Of a stretch of 64,000 nucleotides of DNA, positions 13,040-27,038 are shown piece after piece. Both the position numbers and the translations under genes were made by a program. The stretch covers positions 49,965,588-50,029,587 of the forward strand of contig BRKX01000018.1 in the NCBI GenBank assembly GCA_026008535.1, read 5' to 3'. Numbering within the stretch: position 1 is the first letter of the stretch; every line of letters starts with the position of its first letter. The notes under the pieces were generated by a model. It saw nothing but the letters and a program-made list of their open reading frames with translations. It made no database searches and was not told the origin of the DNA. Source of the DNA: Perilla frutescens. Lineage: Eukaryota > Streptophyta > Magnoliopsida > Lamiales > Lamiaceae.

Positions 13040-15300
13040 TGGATTCCTAACTCAAAAATCTACCCTACAAAAAGTTCAAATGGAAGAAACTCCATTTGAG
13101 TCAACCTCTAGGTGATTATCAAGTTGATTTCCACAACCGTCACCTCTTATGTAGGGATCGGGGTGAACGTCGGGTTTTTCATTGACTCTAGCATTTTTGA
13201 ACACTAGAGTCCATTATGAATCAATCCATATGATCATATATGCCTAATCCGTCCACTTTTGAGAAAATTAAATTTTTTAGACCGCCCAAAGGGGTACCCC
13301 TTTGGCCGGTGGCCAGATTTGGCCTCATTTTCTGGCAGCCGTCAGTAAAACGGCTATAACTCTCTCCAGAAGTAAGCTTTACCCGTTATTCTTGTTGCGT
13401 TGGATTCCTCACTCAAATATCTACCCTACCAAAAGTCGAACCGGTAGAAACCCTATTTGAGTCGGCCTCTAGGTGATTATCAAGTTGATTTCCAAAACCG
13501 TCACCTCTTATGTAAGGATCGGGGTGAACGTCGGGTTTTTCATTGAGTCTAGCATTTTGAACACTAGAGTCCATTATGAATAATTCCATATAATCATATA
13601 TGCCTAATCCGTGCACTTTTGAAAAAATTAAATTTTTGAGCCCGCCCAAAGGGGTACCCTTTGGCCGGTGGCCAGATTTTGCCCCATTTTCTGGCAGACG
13701 TCAGTAAAACGGCTATAACTCTCTCCAGAATTAAGCTTTACCTGTGATTCTTGTTGCGTTGGATTCCTAACTCAAATATCTACCCTACTAAAAGTCGAAC
13801 CGGTAGAAACCCTATTTGAGTCGGCCTCTAGGTGATTATCAAGTTGATTTCCAAAACCGTCACCTCTTATGTAGGGATCGGGGTGAACGTCTGGTTTTTC
13901 ATTGAGTCTAGCATGTTTGAACACTAGAGTCCATTATGAATCAATCCATATGATCATATATGCCTAATCCGTCCACTTTTGAAAAAATCAAATTTTTGAG
14001 CCCGCCCAAAGGGGTACCCTTTGGCCGGTGGCCAGATTTTGCCCCATTTTCTGGCAGACGTCAGTAAAACGGCTATAACTCTCTCCAGAATTAAGCTTTA
14101 TCCGTGATTCTTGTTGCGTTGGATTCCTAACTCAAATATATACCCTACAAAAAGTTCAAATGGAAGAAACACCTTTTGAGTCAACCTCTAGGTGATTATC
14201 AAGTTGATTTCCACAACCGTCGCCTCTTATGTAAGGATCGGGGTGAACGTCGGGTTTTTCATTGAGTCTAGCATTTTTTAATACTAGAGTCCATTATGAA
14301 TCAATCCATATGATCATATATGCCTAATCCGTCCACTTTTGAAAAAATCAAATTTTTGAGCCCGCCCAAAGGGGTACCCTTTGGCCGGTGGCCAGATTTT
14401 GCCCCATTTTCTGGCAGACGTCAGTAAAACGGCTATAACTCTCTCCACAATTAAGCTTTATCCGTGATTCTTGTTGCGTTGGATTCCTAACTCAAATATC
14501 TACCCTATAAAAAGTTCAAATGGAAGAAACTCCTTTTGAGTCAACCTCTAGGTGATTATCAAGTTGATTTCCACAACCGTCGCCTCGTATGTAAGGATCG
14601 GGGTGAACGTCGGGTTTTTCATTGAGTCTAGCATTTTTTAATACTAGAGTCCATTATGAATCAATCCATATGATCATATATGCCTAATCCGTCCACTTTT
14701 GAAAAAATCAAATTTTTGAGCCCGCCCAAAGGGGTACCCTTTGGCCGGTGGCCAGATTTTGCCCCATTTTCTGGCAGACGTCAGTAAAACGGCTATAACT
14801 CTCTCCACAATTAAGCTTTATCCGTGATTCTTGTTGCGTTGGATTCCTAACTCAAATATCTACCCTATAAAAAGTTCAAATGGAAGAAACTCCTTTTGAG
14901 TCAACCTCTAGGTGATTATCAAGTTGATTTCCACAACCGTCGCCTCGTATGTAGGGATCGGGGTGAACGTCGGGTTTTTCATTGAGTCTAGCATTTTTTA
15001 ATACTAGAGTCCATTATGAATCAATCCATATGATCATATATGCCTAATCCGTCCACTTTTGAAAAAATCAAATTTTTGAGCCCGCCCAAAGGGGGTACCC
15101 CTTTGGCCGGTGGCCAGATTTGGCCCCGTTTTCTGGCAGCCGTCAGTAGAACGGCTGTAACTCTCTGCGGAATTAAGCTTTACCCGTGATTTTTGTTGCG
15201 TTGGATTCCTAACTCAAATATCTAACACACCAAAAGTCGAACTGGTAGAAACCCTATTTGAGTCGGCCTCTAGGTGATTATCAAGTTGATTTCCAAAACC
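13040..15300 (+). repeat. Block 3: left copy of ~2.26 kb repeated block
   Basis: Pairs with 17003-19260 at an offset of 3963 bp, falling to 3961 at the right end. Shared rare variants are CTCAAAAATCTACC near 13050, ATTGACTCTAGC near 13181, TTTTTTAGACCGCCC near 13273, CCTCACTCAAATATC near 13407, a T4 tract in GCATTTTGAAC near 13552, and GGGGGTACCCC near 15091. Several scattered substitutions separate the copies, so this duplication looks older than block 2. Monomers 14416 and 14776 are a near-perfect tandem pair sharing CTCCACAATT, CCCTATAAAAAG and CGCCTCGTATG. Confidence 0.85.
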
Positions 15301-17002
15301 GTCACCTCTTATGTAAGGATCGGGGTAAACGTCGGGTTTTTCATTGAGTCTAGCATTTTTGAACACTAGAGTCCATTATGAATCATTCCATATGATCATA
15401 TATGCCTAATCCGTCCACTTTTGAAAAAATCAAATTTTTAAGGCCGCCCAAAGGGGTACCCTTTGGCCGGTGGCCAGATTTTGTCCCATTTTCTGGCAGA
15501 CGTCAGTAAAACGGCTATAACTCTCTCCAGAATTAAGCTTTATCCGTGATTTTTGTTGCGTTGGATTCCTAACTCAAATATCTACCCTACTAAAAGTCGA
15601 ACAGGTAGAAACCCTATTTGAGTCGGCCTCTAGGTGATTATCAAGTTGATTTCCAAAACCGTCACCTCTTATGTAGGGATCGGGGTGAACGTCGGGTTTT
15701 TCATTGAGTCTAGCATTTTTGAACACTAGAGTCCATTATGAATCAATCCATATAATCATATATGCCTAATCCGTCCACTTTTGAGAAAATTAAATTTTTG
15801 AGACCGCCCAAAGGGGTACCCTTTGGCCGGTGGCCAGATTTTGCCCCATTTTCTGGCAGACGTCAGTAAAACGGCTATAACTCTCTCCAGAATTAAGCTT
15901 TACCTGTGATTCTTGTTGCGTTGGATTCCTAACTCAAATATCTACCCTACTAAAAGTCGAACCGGTAGAAACCCTATTTGAGTCGGCCTCTAGGTGATTA
16001 TCAAGTTGATTTCCAAAACCGTCACCTCTTATGTAAGGATAGGGGTGAACGTCGGGTTTTTCATTGAGTCTAGCATTTTGAACACTAGAGTCCATTATGA
16101 ATAATTCCATATAATCATATATGCCTAATCCGTCCACTTTTGAAAAAATTAAATTTTTGAGCCCGCCCAAAGGGGTACCCTTTGGCCGGTGGCCAGATTT
16201 TGCCCCATTTTCTGGCAGACGTCAGTAAAACGGCTATAACTCTCTCCAGAATTAAGCTTTACCTGTGATTCTTGTTGCGTTGGATTCCTAACTCAAATAT
16301 CTACCGTACTAAAAGTCGAACCGGTAGAAACCCTATTTGAGTCGGCCTCTAGGTGATTATCAAGTTGATTTCCAAAACCGTCACCTCTTATGTAGGGATC
16401 GGGGTGAACGTCTGGTTTTTCATTGAGTCTAGCATGTTTGAACACTAGAGTCCATTATGAATCAATCCATATGATCATATATGCCTAATCCGTCCACTTT
16501 TGAGAAAATTAAATTTTTGAGCCCGCCCAAAGAGGTACCCCTTTAGTCGGTGGCCAGATTTTGCCCCATTTTCTGGCAGACGTCAGTAAAACGGCTATAA
16601 CTCTCTCCAGAATTAAGCTTTATCCGTGATTCTTGTTGCGTTGGATTCCTAACTCAAATATCTACCCTACTAAAAGTCGAACCGGTAGAAACCCTATTTG
16701 AGTCGGCCTCTAGGTGATTATCAAGTTGATTTCCAAAACCGTCACCTCTTATGTAGGGATCGGGGTGAACGTCTGGTTTTTCATTGAGTCTAGCATGTTT
16801 GAACACTACAGTCCATTATGAATCAATCCATATGATCATATATGCCTAATCCGTCCACTTTTGAAAAAATCAAATTTTTGAGCCCGCCCAAAGAGATACC
16901 CCTTTGGCCGGTGGCCAGATTTTGCCCCATTTTCTGGCAGACGTCAGTAAAACGGCTATAACTCTCTCCAGAATTAAGCTTTATCCGTGATTCTTGTTGC
17001 GT
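15301..17002 (+). repeat. Monomers between the block 3 copies
   Basis: Monomers starting at 15498, 15858, 16217 and 16578 mostly have AGACGTCAG heads but telo-box-containing middles (GTCGAACCGGTAGAAACCC), so they are intermediate between type C and the other types. Two neighbours (16217, 16578) share GAACGTCTGG and GCATGTTTGAAC. Monomer 15858 carries the AATAATTCCATATAATC subgroup marker also seen at 13337 and 17300. No gene or insertion is present. Confidence 0.85.
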
Positions 17003-19260
17003 TGGATTCCTAACTCAAAAATCTACCCTACAAAAAGTTCAAATGGAAGAAACTCCATTTGAGTCAACCTCTAGGTGATTATGAAGTTGATTTCCACAAC
17101 CGTCACCTCTTATGTAGGGATCGGGGTGAACGTCGGGTTTTTCATTGACTCTAGCATTTTTGAACACTAGAGTCCATTATGAATCAATCCATATGATCAT
17201 ATATGCCTAATCCGTCCACTTTTGAGAAAATTAAATTTTTTAGACCGCCCAAAGGGGTACCCCTTTGGCCGGTGGCCAGATTTGGCCTCATTTTCTGGCA
17301 GCCGTCAGTAAAACGGCTATAACTCTCTCCAGAAGTAAGCTTTACCCGTTATTCTTGTTGCGTTGGATTCCTCACTCAAATATCTACCCTACCAAAAGTC
17401 GAACCGGTAGAAACCCTATTTGAGTCGGCCTCTAGGTGATTATCAAGTTGATTTCCAAAACTGTCACCTCTTATGTAAGGATCGGGGTGAACGTCGGGTT
17501 TTTCATTGAGTCTAGCATTTTGAACACTAGAGTCCATTATGAATAATTCCATATAATCATATATGCCTAATCCGTCCACTTTTGAAAAAATTAAATTTTT
17601 GAGCCCGCCCAAAGGGGTACCCTTTGGCCGGTGGCCAGATTTTGCCCCATTTTCTGGCAGACGTCAGTAAAACGGCTATAACTCTCTCCAGAATTAAGCT
17701 TTACCTGTGATTCTTGTTGCGTTGGATTCCTAACTCAAATATCTACCCTACTAAAAGTCGAACCGGTAGAAACCATATTTGAGTCGGCCTCTAGGTGATT
17801 ATCAAGTTGATTTCCAAAACCGTCACCTCTTATGTAGGGATCGGGGTGAACGTCTGGTTTTTCATTGAGTCTAGCATGTTTGAACACTAGAGTCCATTAT
17901 GAATCAATCCATATGATCATATATGCCTAATCCGTCCACTTTTGAAAAAATCAAATTTTTGAGCCCGCCCAAAGGGGTACCCTTTGGCCGGTGGCCAGAT
18001 TTTGCCCCATTTTCTGGCAGACGTCAGTAAAACGACTATAACTCTCTCCAGAATTAAGCTTTATCCGTGATTCTTGTTGCGTTGGATTCCTAACTCAAAT
18101 ATATACCCTACAAAAAGTTCAAATGGAAGAAACACCTTTTGAGTCAACCTCTAGGTGATTATCAAGTTGATTTCCACAACCGTCGCCTCTTATGTAGGGA
18201 TCGGGGTGAACGTCGGGTTTTTCATTGAGTCTAGCATTTTTTCATACTAGAGTCCATTATGAATCAATCCATATGATCATATATGCCTAATCCGTCCACT
18301 TTTGAAAAAATCAAATTTTTGAGCCCGCCCAAAGGGGTACCCTTTGGCGGGTGGCCAGATTTTGCCCATTTTCTGGCAGACGTCAGTAAAACGGCTATAA
18401 CTCTCTCCACAATTAAGCTTTATCCGTGATTCTTGTTGCGTTGGATTCCTAACTCAAATATCTACCCTAGAAAAAGTTCAAATGGAAGAAACTCCTTTTG
18501 AGTCAACCTCTAGGTGATTATCAAGTTGATTTCCACAACCGTCGCCTCGTATGTAGGGATCGGGGTGAACGTCGGGTTTTTCATTGAGTCTAGCATTTTT
18601 TAATACTAGAGTCCATTATGAATCAATCCATATGATCATATATGCCTAATCCGTCCACTTTTGAAAAAATCAAATTTTTGAGCCCGCCCAAAGGGGTACC
18701 CTTTGGCCGGTGGCCAGATTTTGCCCCATTTTCTGGCAGACGTCAGTAAAACGGCTATAACTCTCTCCACAATTAAGCTTTATCCGTGATTCTTGTTGCG
18801 TTGGATTCCTAACTCAAATATCTACCCTATAAAAAGTTCAAATGGAAGAAACTCCTTTTGAGTCAACCTCTAGGTGATTATCAAGTTGATTTCCACAACC
18901 GTCGCCTTTTATGTAGGGATCGGGGTGAACATCGGGTTTTCATTGAGTCTAGCATTTTTTAATACTAGAGTCCATTATGAATCAATCCATATGATCATAT
19001 ATGCCTAATCCGTCCACTTTTGAAAAAATCAAATTTTTGAGCCCGCCCAAAGGGGGTACCCCTTTGGCCGGTGGCCAGATTTGGCCCCGTTTTCTGGCAG
19101 CCGTCAGTAGAACGGCTGTAACTCTCTGCGGAATTAAGCTTTACCCGTGATTTTTGTTGCGTTGGATTCCTAACTCAAATATCTAACACACCAAAAGTCG
19201 AACTGGTAGAAACCCTATTTGAGTCGGCCTCTAGGTGATTATCAAGTTGATTTCCAAAAC
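17003..19260 (+). repeat. Block 3: right copy of ~2.26 kb repeated block
   Basis: Right-hand partner of 13040-15300. Private differences include ATGAAGTTG near 17082, ACTGTCACC near 17460, AAACCATATTT near 17772 (which breaks the telo-box-like octamer), AACGACTATAAC near 18032, TTTTTTCATACTAG near 18237, a missing C in TTTGCCCATTTTC near 18361, and CCCTAGAAAAAG near 18466. The match ends near 19260, after the TCTAACACACC monomer. Confidence 0.85.
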
Positions 19261-22200
19261 CGTCACCTCTTATGTAGGGATCGGGGTGAACGTCGGGTTT
19301 TTCATTGAGTCTAGAATTTTTGAACACTATAGTCCATTATGAATCAATCCATATGATCATATATGCCTAATCCGTCCACTTTTGAAAAAATCAAATTTTT
19401 GAGCCCGCCCAAAAGGGTACCTCTTTGGCCGGTGGCCAGATTTGGCCCCGTTTTCTAGCAGCCGTCAGTAAAACGGCTATAACTCTCTCCAGAAGTAAAC
19501 TTTACTCGTGATTCTTGTTGCGTTGGATTCCTAACTCAAATCTCTACCCTACAAAAAGTGAAACCGGTAGAAAGCCTATTTGAGTCGGCCTCTAGATGAT
19601 TATCAAGTTTATTTCCAAAACCGTCACCTCTTATGTAGGGATCGGGGTGAACGTCGGGTTTTTCATTGAGTCTAGCATTTTTGAACACTAGAGTCCATTA
19701 TGAATCAATCCATATAATCATATATGCCTAATCCGTCCACTTTTGAGAAAATTAAATTTTTGAGACCGCCCAAAGGGGTACCCTTTGGCCGGTGGCCAGA
19801 TTTTGCCCCATTTTCTGGCAGACGTCAGTAAAACGGCTATAACTCTCTCCAGAATTAAGCTTTACCTGTGATTCTTGTTGCGTTGGATTCCTAACTCAAA
19901 TATCTACCCTACTAAAAGTCGAACCGGTAGAAACCCTATTTGAGTCGGCCTCTAGGTGATTATCAAGTTGATTTCCACAACCGTCGCCTCTTATGTAGGG
20001 ATCGGGATGAACGTCGGGTTTTTCATTGAGTCTAGCATTTTTTAATACTAGAGTCCATTATAAATCAATCCATATGATCATATATGCCTAATCCGTCCAC
20101 TTTTGAAAAAATCAAATTTTTGAGCCCGCCCAAAGAGGTACCCCTTTGGCCGGTGGCCAGATTTTGCCCCATTTTCTGGCAGACGTCAGTAAAACGGCTA
20201 TAACTCTCTCCAGAATTAAGCTTTATCCGTGATTCTTGTTGCGTTGGATTCCTAACTCAAATATCTACCCTATAAAAAGTTCAAATGGAAGAAACTCCTT
20301 TTGAGTCAACCTCTAGGTGATTATCAAGTTGATTTCCACAACCGTCGCCTTTTATGTAGGGATCGGGGTGAACATCGGGTTTTTCATTGAGTCTAGCATT
20401 TTTTAATACTAGAGTCCATTATGAATCAATCCATATAATCATATATGCCTAATCCGTCCACTTTTGAAAAAATCAAATTTTTGAACCCGCCCAAAGAGGT
20501 ACCCCTTTGGCCGGTGGCCAGATTTTGCCCCATTTTCTGGCAGACGTCAGTAAAACGGCTATAACTCTCTCCAGAATTAAGCTTTATCCGTGATTCTTGT
20601 TGCGTTAGATTCCTAACTCAAATATCTACCCTACAAAAAGTTCAAATGGAAGAAACTCCTTTTGAGTCAACCTCTAGGTGATTATCAAGTTGATTTCCAA
20701 AACCGTCACCTCTTATGTAGGGATCGGGGTGAACGTCGGGCTTTTCATTGAGTCTAGCATTTTTGAACACTAGAGTCCATTATGAATCAATCCATATGAT
20801 CATATATGCCTAATCCGTCTACTTTTGAAAAAATCAAATTTTTGAGCCCGCCCAAAGGGGTACCCCTTTTTGCCGGTGGCCAGATTTGGCCCCGTTTTCT
20901 GGCAGCCGTCAGTAAAACGGTTGTAACTCTCTGCGGAATTAAGCTTTACCCGTGATTTTTGTTGCGTTGGATTCCTAACTCAAATATCTACCACACCAAA
21001 AGTTGAACTGGTAGAAACCCTATTTGAGTCGGCCTCTAGGTGATTATCAAGTTGATTTCCAAAACCGTCACCTCTTATGTAGGGATCGGGGTGAACGTCG
21101 GGTTTTTCATTGAGTCTAGAATTTTTGAACACTAGAGTCCATTATGAATAATTCCATATAATCATATATGCCTAATCCGTCCACTTTTGAAAAAATTAAA
21201 TTTTTGAGCCCGCCCAAAGGGGTACCCTTTGGCCGGTGGCCAGATTTTACCCCATTTTCTGGCAGACGTCAGTAAAACGGCTATAACTCTCTCCAGAATT
21301 AAGCTTTACCTGTGATTCTTGTTGCGTTGGATTCCTAACTCAAATAGCTACCCTACTAAAAGTCGAACCAGTAGAAACCCTATTTGAGTTGGCCTCTAAG
21401 TGATTATCAAGTTGATTTCCAAAACCGTCACCTCTTATGTAAGGATCGGGGTGAACGTCGGGTTTTTCATTGAGTCTAGCATTTTTGAACACTAGAGTCC
21501 ATTATGAATCAATCCATATGATCATATATGCCTAATCCGTCCACTTTTGAAAAAATCAAATTTTTGAGCCCGCCCAAAGAGGTACCCCTTTGGCCGGTGG
21601 CCAGATTTTGCCCCATTTTCTGGCAGACATCAGTAAAACGGCTATAACTCTCTCCAGAATTAAACTTTATCCGTGATTCTTGTTGCGTTGGATTCCTAAC
21701 TGAAATATCTACCCTACAAAAGTTCAAATGGAAGAAACTCCTTTTGAGTCAACCTCTAGGTGATTATCAAGTTGATTTCCACAACCGTCGCCTCTTATGT
21801 AGGGATCGGGGTGAACGTCGGGTTTTTCATTGAGTCTAGCATTTTTTAATACTAGAGTCCATTATGAATCAATCCATATGATCATATATGCCTAATCCGT
21901 CCAGTTTTGAAAAAATCAAATTTTTGAGCCCGCCCAAAGAGGTACCCCTTTGGCCGGTGGCCAGATTTTGCCCAATTTTCTGGCAGACGTCAGTAAAACG
22001 TCTATAACTCTCTCCAGAATTAAGCTTTATCCGTGATTCTTATTGCGTTGGATTCCTAACTCAAATATCTACCCTACCAAAAGTTAAAATGGAAGAAACT
22101 CCTTTTGAGTCAACCTCTAGGTGATTATCAAGTTGATTTCCACAACCGTCACCTCTTATGTAGGGATCGGGGTGAACGTCGGGCTTTTCATTGAGTCTAG

Positions 22201-22706
22201 CATTTTTGAACACTAGAGTCCATTATGAATCAATCCATATGATCATATATGCCTAATCCGTCCACTTTTGAAAAAATCAATTTTTTGAGCCCGCCCAAAG
22301 CGGTACCCCTTTGGCTGGTGGCCAAATTTGGCCCCGTTTTCTGGCAGCCGTCAGTAAAACGGCTGTAACTCTCTGCGGAATTAAGCTTTACCCGTGATTT
22401 TTGTTGCGTTGGATTCCTAACTCAAATATCTACCACACCAAAAGTCGAACTGGTAGAAACCCTATTTGAGTCGGCCTCTAGGTGATTATCAAGTTGATTT
22501 CCAAAACCGTCACCTCTTATGTAGGGATCGGGGTGAACGTCGGGTTTTTCATTGAGTCTAGCATTTTTGAACACTAGAGTACATTATGAATCAATCCATA
22601 TGATCATATATTCCTAATCCGTCCACTTTTGAAAAAATTAAATTTTTGAGCCCGCCCAAAGAGGTACACCTTTGGCCGGTGCCCAGATTTTGCCCCATTT
22701 TCTGGC
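19261..22706 (+). repeat. Mixed C-rich monomers with chimeras
   Basis: About nine and a half monomers dominated by type C (starts 20181, 20542, 21625, 21985), with D (20904, 22346) and B (19460) interspersed. Monomer 19820 is a chimera of a telo-box-type front and a type C rear. Monomer 20904 carries GGTTGTAACTCTCTGCGG followed by AATAATTCCATATAATC, a combination repeated at 32811, 42912 and 46515. Monomer 21985 is one of three with the compensated AGACGT / ACGTCT stem. Confidence 0.85.
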
Positions 22707-25700
22707 AGACGTCAGTAAAACGGCTATAACTCTCTCCAGAATTAAGCTTTATCCGTGATTCTTATTGCGTTGGATTCCTAACTCAAATATCTACCCTACA
22801 AAAAGTTCAAATGGAAGAAACTCCATTTGAGTCAACCTCTAGGTGATTATCAAGTTGATTTCCACAACCGTCACCTCTTATGTAGGGATCGGGGTGAACG
22901 TCGGATTTTTCATTGAGTCTAGCATTTTTGAACACTAGAGTCCATTATGAAGCAATCCATATGATCATATATGCCTAATCCGTCCACTTTTGAAAAAATC
23001 AAATTTTTGAGCCCGCCCAAAGGGGTACCCCTTTGGCCGGTGGCCAGATTTGGCCCCGTTTTCTGGCAGCCGTTAGTAAAACGGCTGTAACTCTCTCAAG
23101 AATTAAGCTTTACCCGTGATTCTTGTTGCGTTGGATTCCTAACTCAAATATCTACCCCACCAAAAGTCGAACTGGTAGAAACCCTATTTGAGTCGGCCTC
23201 TAGGTGATTATCAAGTTGATTTCCAAAACCGTCACCTCTTATGTAGGGATCGGGGTGAACGTCGGGTTTTTCATTGAGTCTAGCATTTTTTAATACTAGA
23301 GTCCATTATGAATCAATCCATATGATCATATATGCCTAATCCGTCCACTTTTGGAAAAATCAAATTTTTGAGCCCGCCCAAAGGGGTACCCCTTTGGCCG
23401 GTGGCCAGATTTGGCCCCGTTTTCTGGCAGCCGTCAGTAAAACGGCTGTAACTCTCTCCAGAATTAAGCTTTACCCGTGATTCTTGTTGCGTTGGATTCC
23501 TAACTCAAATATCTACCCTACAAAAAGTTCAAATGGAAGAAACTCCATTTGAGTCAACCTCTAGGTGATTATCAAGTTGATTTCCACAACCGTCACCTCT
23601 TATGTAGGGATCGTGGTGAACGTCGGGTTTTTCATTGAGTCTAGCATTTTTGAACACTAGAGTCCATTATGAATCAATCCATATGATCATATATGCCTAA
23701 TCCGTCCACTTTTGAAAAAATCAAATTTTTGAGCCCGCCCAAAGGGGTACCCCTTTGGCCGGTGGCCAGATTTGGCCCCGTTTTCTGGCAGCCGTCAGTA
23801 AAACGGCTGTAACTCTCTCCAGAATTAAGCTTTACCCGTGATTCTTGTTGCGTTGGATTCCTAACTCAAATATCTACCCCACCAAAAGTCGAACTGGTAG
23901 AAACCCTATTTGAGTCGGCCTCTAGGTGATTATCAAGTTGATTTCCAAAACCGTCACCTCTTATGTAGGGATCGGGGTGAACGTCGGGTTTTTCATTGAG
24001 TCTAGAATTTTTGAACACTAGAGTCCATTATGAATCAATCCATATGATCATATATGCCTAATCCGTCCACTTTTGAAAAAATCAAATTTTTGAGCCCGCC
24101 CAAAAGGGTACCTCTATGGCCGGTGGCCAGATTTGGCCCCGTTTTCTAGCAGCCGTCAGTAAAACGGCTATAACTCTCTCTAGAAGTAAACTTTACTCGT
24201 GATTCTTGTTGCGTTGGATTCCTAACTCAAATCTCTACCCTACAAAAAGTGAAACCGGTAGAAAACCTATTTGAGTCGGCCTCTAGGTGATTATCAAGTT
24301 TATTTCCAAAACCGTCACCTCTTATGTAGGGATCGGGGTGAACGTCGGGTTTTTCATTGAGTCTAGCATTTTTGAACACTAGAGTACATTATGAATCAAT
24401 CCATATGATCATATATGCCTAATCCGTCCACTTTTGAAAAAATTAAATTTTTGAGCCCGCCCAAAGAGGTACCCCTTTGGCCGGTGCCCAGATTTTGCCC
24501 CATTTTCTGGCAGACGTCAGTAAAACGGCTATAACTCTCTCCAGAATTAAGATTTATCCGTGATTTTTATTGCGTTGGATTCCTAACTCAAATATCTACC
24601 CTACAAAAAGTTCAAATGGAAGAAACTCCATTTGAGTCAACCTCTAGGTGATTATCAAGTTGATTTCCACAACCGTCACCTCTTATGTAGGGATCGGGGT
24701 GAACGTCGGGTTTTTCATTGAGTCTAGCATTTTTGAACACTAGAGTCCATTATGAATCAATCCATATGATCATATATGCCTAATCCGTCCACTTTTGAAA
24801 AAATCAAATTTTTGAGCCCGCCCAAAGGGGTACCCCTTTGGCCGGTGGCCAGATTTGGCCCCGTTTTCTGGCAGCCGTTAGTAAAACGGCTGTAACTCTC
24901 TCCAGAATTAAGCTTTACCCGTGATTCTTGTTGCGTTGGATTCCTAACTCAAATATCTACCCCACCAAAAGTCGAACTGGTAGAAACCCTATTTGAGTCG
25001 GCCTCTAGGTGATTATCAAGTTAATTTCCAAAACCGTCACCTCTTATGTAGGGATCGGGGTGAACGTCGGGTTTTTCATTGAGTCTAGCATTTTTGAATA
25101 CTAGAGTCCATTATGAATCAATCCATATGATCATATATGCCTAATCCGTCCACTTTTGAAAAAATCAAATGTTTGAGCCCGCCCAAAGGGGTACCCCTTT
25201 GGCCGGTGGCCAGATTTGGCCCCGTTTTCTGGCAGCCGTCAGTAAAACGGCTGTAACTCTCTCCAGAATTAAGCTTTACCCGTGATTCTTGTTGCGTTGG
25301 ATTCCTAACTCAAATATCTACCCTACAAAAAGTTCAAATGGAAGAAACTCCATTTGAGTCAACCTCTAGGTGATTATCAAGTTGATTTCCACAACCGTCA
25401 CCTCTTATGTAGGGATCGTGGTGAACGTCGGGTTTTTCATTGAGTCTAGAATTTTTGAACACTAGAGTCCATTATGAATCAATCCATATGATCATATATG
25501 CCTAATCCGTCCACTTTTGAAAAAATCAAATTTTTGAGCCCGCCCAAAAGGGTACCTCTATGGCCGGTGGCCAGATTTGGCCCCGTTTTCTAGCAGCCGT
25601 CAGTAAAACGGCTATAACTCTCTCTAGAAGTAAACTTTACTCGTGATTCTTGTTGCGTTGGATTCCTAACTCAAATCTCTACCCTACAAAAAGTGAAACC

Positions 25701-27038
25701 GGTAGAAAACCTATTTGAGTCGGCCTCTAGGTGATTATCAAGTTTATTTCCAAAACCGTCACCTCTTATGTAGGGATCGGGGTGAACGTCGGGTTTTTCA
25801 TTGAGTCTAGCATTTTTGAACACTAGAGTACATTATGAATCAATCCATATGATCATATATGCCTAATCCGTCCACTTTTGAAAAAATTAAATTTTTGAGC
25901 CCGCCCAAAGAGGTACCCCTTTGGCCGGTGCCCAGATTTTGCCCCATTTTCTGGCAGACGTCAGTAAAACGGCTATAACTCTCTCCAGAATTAAGATTTA
26001 TCCGTGATTTTTATTGCGTTGGATTCCTAACTCAAATATCTACCCTACAAAAAGTTCAAATGGAAGAAACTCCATTTGAGTCAACCTCTAGGTGATTATC
26101 AAGTTGATTTCCACAACCGTCACCTCTTATGTAGGGATCGGGGTGAACGTCGGGTTTTTCATTGAGTCTAGCATTTTTGAACACTAGAGTCCATTATGAA
26201 TCAATCCATATGATCATATATGCCTAATCCGTCCACTTTTGAAAAAATCAAATTTTTGAGCCCGCCCAAAGGGGTACCCCTTTGGCCGGTGGCCAGATTT
26301 GGCCCCGTTTTCTGGCAGCCGTTAGTAAAACGGCTGTAACTCTCTCCAGAATTAAGCTTTACCCGTGATTCTTGTTGCGTTGGATTCCTAACTCAAATAT
26401 CTACCCCACCAAAAGTCGAACTGGTAGAAACCCTATTTGAGTCGGCCTCTAGGTGATTATCAAGTTGATTTCCAAAACCGTCACCTCTTATGTAGGGATC
26501 GGTGTGAACGTCGGGTTTTTCATTGAGTCTAGAATTTTTGAACACTAGAGTCCATTATGAATCAATCCATATGATCATATATGCCTAATCCGTCCACTTT
26601 TGAAAAAATCAAATTTTTGAGCCCGCCCAAAAGGGTACCTCTTTGGCCGGTGGCCAGATTTGGCCCCGTTTTCTAGCAGCCGTCAGTAAAACGGCTATAA
26701 CTCTCTCCAGAAGTAAACTTTACTCGTGATTCTTGTTGCGTTGGATTCCTAACTCAAATCTCTACCCTACAAAAAGTGAAACCGGTAGAAACCCTATTTG
26801 AGTCGGCCTCTAGGTGATTATCAAGTTTATTTCCAAAACCGTCACCTCTTATGTAGGGATCGGGGTGAACGTCGGGTTTTTCATTGAGTCTAGCATTTTT
26901 GAACACTAGAGTACATTATGAATCAATCCATATGATCATATATGCCTAATCCGTCCACTTTTGAAAAAATTAAATTTTTGAGCCCGCCCAAAGAGGTACC
27001 CCTTTGGCCGGTGCCCAGATTTTGCCCCATTTTCTGGC
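22707..27038 (+). repeat. Block 4: overlapping 5- and 4-monomer HOR registers
   Basis: Monomers 22707, 23068 and 23429 correspond to 24512, 24873 and 25234 at an offset of 1805 bp (5 monomers). The pair 23429 and 25234 shares a type A head, a type C middle and GATCGTGGTGAAC. Monomers 24151, 24512 and 24873 correspond to 25595, 25956 and 26317 at 1444 bp (4 monomers), sharing CCTCTATGGCC, TCTCTAGAAG, GAAAACCTATTTG and TTAAGATTTATCCG. A further TCTAGCAGCC-preceded B monomer follows at 26678, three monomers on. The two overlapping registers suggest successive unequal exchanges. Confidence 0.85.

Noticed and set aside
13413..13649. 78-codon open frame on the minus strand, repeated at 15934-16170, 17376-17612, 35413-35649 and 44431-44667, with related frames at 21509-21727 and 40680-40976
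   Set aside because: It lies inside the satellite monomer, most of these frames begin at a TTG rather than an ATG, and it is open in only a handful of 177 monomers, typically because of a one-base deletion. Most monomers are 361 bp, so the frame shifts from copy to copy. The translation shows no recognisable domain.
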